Shown: one piece after another, positions 60,764-64,000 of the stretch
Layout: every line of letters starts with the position of its first letter
How positions within the stretch are numbered: the first letter of the stretch is position 1
Source of the DNA: Acetatifactor sp.
Lineage (GTDB): Bacteria > Bacillota > Clostridia > Lachnospirales > Lachnospiraceae
DNA: 64,000 bases
Direction of reading: 5' to 3'
NCBI GenBank assembly: GCA_024695935.1
Contig: JAILHH010000020.1
Location: 1-64,000 of the forward strand
Position numbers and translations under genes: made by a program
Notes under the pieces: generated by a model
Seen by the model: the letters and a program-made list of their open reading frames with translations, nothing else
Databases searched by the model: none
What the model was told of the DNA's origin: nothing

Positions 60764-62665
60764 ATGACTAACGAGGAATTTAAACCGTATATTCCGGCAG
60801 ACAAGATAACACCGGAATTTACAGTTACATCCGTCATAATGGGTGTACTCCTTGCGATAATCTTTGGCGCAGCCAATGCTTATCTGGGACTGAGAGTCGG
60901 AATGACAGTTTCCGCTTCAATCCCCGCAGCCGTTATCTCTATGGCTGTTATCAGAGTGATAATGAAAAAGGATTCGATCCTTGAGAGCAATATGGTTCAG
61001 ACCATCGGTTCAGCCGGTGAGTCTCTGGCTGCCGGTGCTATCTTTACCATGCCTGCATTATTCCTTTGGGCAAAGGAAGGCGTGATGGAAGCTCCCAATC
61101 TTTTGGAGATCACCGTCATCGCTCTCTGCGGAGGACTTTTGGGAGTCCTCTTCATGGTTCCCCTCAGAAATGCTCTCATCGTAAAAGAGCACGGCGTTCT
61201 TCCCTATCCCGAGGGAACTGCCTGCGCAGAGGTTCTTCTTGCAGGTGAAGAGGGCGGAGCAAGTGCTAAATCCGTATTTGCCGGTATGGGAATTGCCGCT
61301 GTATTCAAGTTTTTGGTTGATGGTCTTGGTGTTGTGGGCGGAGTTATCACAGCTCCCATCAAGGCATTAAAGACAGAACTTTCGGCTGAAGTTTATCCCG
61401 CACTTGTGGGCGTCGGATATATCTGCGGACCAAAGATCGCAGGTTATATGTTTGCCGGCGGTGTGCTGGGATGGTTCGTTCTTATCCCTGCGATCGCAAT
61501 GTTTGGCGGTGACACCGTACTCTATCCCGCATCAGTCTCTGTCGCAGAATTGTTTGCAGACGGTGGCGCAGCAGCGATCTGGAGTAAATATATCAGATAT
61601 ATCGGAGCCGGTGCAGTTGCTGCGGGCGGAATCATAAGCCTTGTAAAGACTTTCCCTCTTATCATCCGTACATTTGCGGACGCCATGAAGGGACTTAAAG
61701 GCTCCAAACCATCAGACGGTGCTCGTACTTCACAGGATCTGTCCATGAAATTTATCGGAATCGGAGTGATCGTGATGATCCTGGTACTCTGGGCTCTTCC
61801 TCAGATTCCCGTTTCACTTGTTGGAGCTATTTTTATCATAGTGTTTGGTTTCTTCTTTGCAACCGTATCATCCAGAATGGTGGGACTTGTAGGAAGTTCA
61901 AATAACCCTGTTTCAGGTATGGCTATTGCCACACTCTTAATTGCAACAGCTCTGTTAAAGGTGACAGGAGACAACGGCGCGCACGGTATGCAGGGCGCTA
62001 TTGCCATCGGTTCCATAATCTGTATCATCGCTGCCATGGCAGGTGATACTTCACAGGATTTGAAGACAGGTTACATACTTGGTGCCACACCTAAAAAACA
62101 GCAGATCGGTGAGATCGTTGGAACCATCGTTGCCGCGCTTGTAATCGGAGGAGTATTAGTGCTTCTCGATAATGCATGGGGATTTGGTACAGAGGAACTT
62201 GCAGCTCCTCAGGCAACTCTCATGAAGATGATCGTTGAAGGCGTAATGGACGGTAACCTACCCTGGGCACTTGTATTTACCGGCGCGTTTATCGCAATCG
62301 CAGTGGAAATCATCGGTGTGTCATCACTTCCCGTTGCTATCGGTCTCTACCTTCCTCTTGAGCTTAGCTCCACGATCCTGCTTGGCGGTCTGATCCGTCT
62401 GGCATATGACAAAAGAATGGCTAAGAAGGCAGAAAAAGAAGACAATGAGGCAGGAAGCGGAATTCTCTTCTGCTCAGGAATGATCGCAGGAGAAGGTCTT
62501 GTGGGAATCATCCTTGCAATCGTTGCCGCACTTGGAGGAAGCGCTGCACTTAATATTTCAGACAAGTTTACAACAGGTACTGTAGGCGGAGTGATCGTTT
62601 TGATCCTGATGATGGTTGCGGTATGGTTCTATGCAAATAAAAAGGATTCAAAACAGTCAAAATAA
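60764..62665 (+). CDS. OPT-family oligopeptide transporter
   Basis: A 633-residue membrane protein with about 14-16 hydrophobic segments. It begins EEFKPYIPADKITPEFTVTSVIMGVLLAIIFGAANAYLGLRVGMTVSASIPAAVISMA and later has PYPEGTACAEVLLAGE and AGDTSQDLKTGYILGATPKKQQIGE, all marks of the bacterial OPT family (peptide or metal-chelate uptake by proton symport). The start at 60764 is preferred: GGAGGA lies 10 nt upstream. The in-frame ATG at 60719 sits only about 9 nt from the predicted transcription start. It is followed 10 bp later by a PqqD-family gene. Confidence 0.9.
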   Translation: MTNEEFKPYIPADKITPEFTVTSVIMGVLLAIIFGAANAYLGLRVGMTVSASIPAAVISMAVIRVIMKKDSILESNMVQTIGSAGESLAAGAIFTMPALFLWAKEGVMEAPNLLEITVIALCGGLLGVLFMVPLRNALIVKEHGVLPYPEGTACAEVLLAGEEGGASAKSVFAGMGIAAVFKFLVDGLGVVGGVITAPIKALKTELSAEVYPALVGVGYICGPKIAGYMFAGGVLGWFVLIPAIAMFGGDTVLYPASVSVAELFADGGAAAIWSKYIRYIGAGAVAAGGIISLVKTFPLIIRTFADAMKGLKGSKPSDGARTSQDLSMKFIGIGVIVMILVLWALPQIPVSLVGAIFIIVFGFFFATVSSRMVGLVGSSNNPVSGMAIATLLIATALLKVTGDNGAHGMQGAIAIGSIICIIAAMAGDTSQDLKTGYILGATPKKQQIGEIVGTIVAALVIGGVLVLLDNAWGFGTEELAAPQATLMKMIVEGVMDGNLPWALVFTGAFIAIAVEIIGVSSLPVAIGLYLPLELSSTILLGGLIRLAYDKRMAKKAEKEDNEAGSGILFCSGMIAGEGLVGIILAIVAALGGSAALNISDKFTTGTVGGVIVLILMMVAVWFYANKKDSKQSK

Positions 62666-62675
62666 GGGCTTTATT

Positions 62676-63029
62676 ATGAATAAAAAAAGCGAATCGGTTT
62701 CGGCGAATTTCCTGGATTTTAAGCCGGTGCCCAATATATCTTGCCAGGTAAAAGTGACTGAAAAAGGCGAAGTGATAATCCTGCAGGAGAACAAGGGTCT
62801 GTTTAATTTCATAGCTCAAAAACTCTTTAAAAAGCCCAGAATATCCCAGATACATTTGGATACCATGGGAAACTATATATGGCCTCTTATGGACGGAAAG
62901 ATGACTGTAGGAGACATAGCGGGAAAGGTAAAAGAACACTTTGGCGACGATGCCGAGCCTCTGTATGAGAGACTTATTAAGTATCTGAAGACCCTTGAGA
63001 GTTACGGGTTTATTGAAATACAAGAGTAA
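62676..63029 (+). CDS. PqqD-family small protein
   Basis: A 117-residue protein whose C-terminal two thirds match the PqqD (RiPP recognition element) fold: LDTMGNYIWPLMDGKMTVGDIAGKVKEHFGDDAEPLYERLIKYLKTLESYGFIEI. PqqD proteins bind leader peptides for radical SAM enzymes, but many free-standing members lack a known partner. The N-terminal 40 residues are basic (LFNFIAQKLFKKPR). It is in an operon with an OPT peptide transporter. The only radical SAM gene in the window is 17 kb away, and no precursor peptide was recognised. The ATG at 62676 follows TAAGGGCT. Confidence 0.8.
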   Translation: MNKKSESVSANFLDFKPVPNISCQVKVTEKGEVIILQENKGLFNFIAQKLFKKPRISQIHLDTMGNYIWPLMDGKMTVGDIAGKVKEHFGDDAEPLYERLIKYLKTLESYGFIEIQE

Positions 63030-63048
63030 TATTAAATAAACATTTTTG

Positions 63049-63090
63049 ATGTCTGTGACGATGCATATCATTGTCACAGACATTTTTTTG
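63049..63090 (+). terminator. Terminator of the OPT-PqqD operon
   Basis: ATGTCTGTGAC/GTCACAGACAT (63049-63059/63073-63083), perfect 11-bp stem, then a T run. Confidence 0.92.
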
Positions 63091-63196
63091 TAAAAATGTA
63101 TGGAAATCAAAAAAAAAATAAATTGAAAACCGTTTATTTCTATGATATATATAACTTATGGAAGAAAACTTATATACGAGGGAGGAGACTAACTAT

Positions 63197-63685
63197 ATGA
63201 AAAAAGCACGTATCTTTTTGGGAACTATCGCTTCTTTAGCATGTTTTGTGTTTTTTGTTTCGACCTTTTATTTGGACTTTGGTTGCGGAGAACAAAATAT
63301 GATATACTCTCCGGAATCTATACTCACAGTGCTGGTTCCGCTAATTGTATGGCAGCTTTTTTCGGGAATAATGCCGGGTTTTATCAGGGCTTTTAAGATT
63401 GCTTTTACAAAAAAAGAATATAAAGCTGTAGATATTAAGAAATCTATGTATGCTTTGAAGGCGACATTTGTGGCTGCGATATTGATAAATGCTATGCAGG
63501 TTATAATTTCTGTTTCTTCTGCGTTTTTTAACAGCATGGGTGTGGAAGATTATGCTACAGTATGGGCTCCTGTAACCTGGCCACTCGTGGTGTCGGGAGC
63601 GTTGGTGGCACCTGTGATCATTCTTATATTGTTGCCGGTTTATTCCGAACTTAAATTTTCTCTTTTCGAAAAAGAAGAAAATTAG
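63197..63685 (+). CDS. Small four-helix membrane protein, unknown function
   Basis: A 162-residue protein with four hydrophobic segments (about residues 5-26, 42-62, 84-108 and 122-146) and a short basic loop AFTKKEYKAVDIKKS between the second and third. I do not recognise a family. The ATG at 63197 is chosen because GGGAGGAG lies 10 nt upstream; a longer frame from 63158 lacks a ribosome binding site. A terminator-like stem upstream and another downstream make it monocistronic. Confidence 0.7.
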   Translation: MKKARIFLGTIASLACFVFFVSTFYLDFGCGEQNMIYSPESILTVLVPLIVWQLFSGIMPGFIRAFKIAFTKKEYKAVDIKKSMYALKATFVAAILINAMQVIISVSSAFFNSMGVEDYATVWAPVTWPLVVSGALVAPVIILILLPVYSELKFSLFEKEEN

Positions 63686-63709
63686 GGTATTGATGTCAAC
63701 TAAGATAAA

Positions 63710-63750
63710 AAGGGCTGCGCACCGGTAAGTGCGCAGCCCTTAAAATTGTT
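63710..63750 (+). terminator. Strong hairpin after the small membrane protein gene
   Basis: A 13-bp perfect stem AAGGGCTGCGCAC/GTGCGCAGCCCTT (63710-63722/63729-63741) with a poor T tract. Confidence 0.75.
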
Positions 63751-63918
63751 GCTCTTCATACGTTTTATCCGCACTTTTCATTAGAAACCTATGAAAAACT
63801 AGATACACCAATTAGGGAAGACTGGAAGAGGCTATTAACAAGAGATAACCTTCCATGCAGGATTCATTGTTATGGGAAGAATAGCAATCATGAAGTCTCT
63901 CCTGAATTGCTTAAGTAG
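63742..63918 (+). pseudogene. Possible degenerate coding fragment
   Basis: A frame open from 63709 to the TAG at 63916-63918 encodes a protein-like stretch (SLETYEKLDTPIREDWKRLL, then IHCYGKNSNHEVSPELLK) but has no usable start codon or ribosome binding site. It looks like the 3' remnant of a broken gene. The family is not recognised. Confidence 0.25.
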
Positions 63919-63936
63919 TATAGTGTGGATTAGGCT

Positions 63937-63970
63937 TAGTAGTAAACATAATCCTTTTACTACTATTTTT
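63937..63970 (+). terminator. Terminator-like hairpin near the right edge
   Basis: TAGTAGTAAA/TTTACTACTA (63937-63946/63956-63965) followed by TTTTTACT. The rest of the window to 64000 shows nothing else. Confidence 0.5.
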
Positions 63971-64000
63971 ACTACTAATAGGTGGTAAAAGTATGCTAAA

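Overview
The window comes from a moderately low-GC Gram-positive anaerobe. It is very likely a member of the Bacillota, class Clostridia, and most plausibly family Lachnospiraceae. This rests on AGGAGG-type ribosome binding sites, lipobox lipoproteins, an Rnf-type complex, an Rrf2-SufCBDSU operon, a CysK-CymR pair, YesM/YesN two-component systems, LplB/YtcP sugar permeases and a set of secreted glycoside hydrolases. The genus cannot be fixed from the sequence. No rRNA, tRNA, CRISPR array, integrase or transposase was seen. Nearly all genes lie on the plus strand; the only clear minus-strand genes are the flavin lipoprotein and apbE.

Layout. 1-2.6 kb: the end of a membrane protein, an anion permease and a metallo-beta-lactamase-fold protein. 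2.7-6.2 kb: two complete isopropylmalate dehydratase-type enzymes in small-large-small-large order. 6.3-13.5 kb: a redox island. A two-domain FMN-binding lipoprotein and the flavin transferase ApbE (minus strand) are divergent from rnfCDGEA (plus strand). rnfB is absent, RnfG carries two FMN domains, and three of the four expected intramembrane Fe-S cysteines of RnfA/RnfE are replaced. Both divergent promoters carry the same 13-bp element at their -35 region. 13.5-16 kb: NusG-II protein, Gx transporter, rhomboid protease and lipid kinase. 16-22 kb: a nickel locus with an attenuator-like leader, an ECF metal transporter (CbiM-N/Q/O type) and nickel-pincer cofactor genes larB, larC (with a long His/Asp run) and larE, but no larA. 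22-25 kb: a phosphoribosyltransferase-like protein, a secreted alpha-amylase whose ribosome binding site lies in a hairpin, and a possible small RNA. 25-32 kb: Rrf2-SufCBDSU, then CysK and a CymR-like regulator.

32-41.7 kb is a sugar-sensing and uptake unit. Two extracytoplasmic sugar-binding proteins flank a YesM/YesN-type two-component system, followed by a XylFGH-type ABC transporter. 41.9-43.7 kb is a chemoreceptor. 43.7-46 kb holds most of the unexplained DNA: a structured element, an array of twelve 9-bp half-sites in strictly alternating orientation at a 27-bp step, a radical SAM gene, and two 172-bp near-identical structured direct repeats. 46-49 kb encodes a GGDEF protein and a hybrid kinase. 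49-60.5 kb is polysaccharide use: a 1194-residue double-GH18 chitinase, another hybrid kinase, an LplB/YtcP/binding-protein importer without its own ATPase, and a GH5 glucanase with two fascin/ricin-like repeats. 60.7-64 kb has an OPT transporter, a PqqD-family protein, a small membrane protein and a degenerate fragment.

The strongest candidate for an undescribed system is the B-less, cysteine-altered Rnf-like complex with its co-regulated flavin lipoprotein and ApbE. It looks rebuilt to send electrons to extracytoplasmic flavins rather than to work as a standard ferredoxin:NAD oxidoreductase. Next come the 27-bp alternating half-site array and the nickel-operon leader. All identifications come from reading motifs and from family knowledge; no database search was run.
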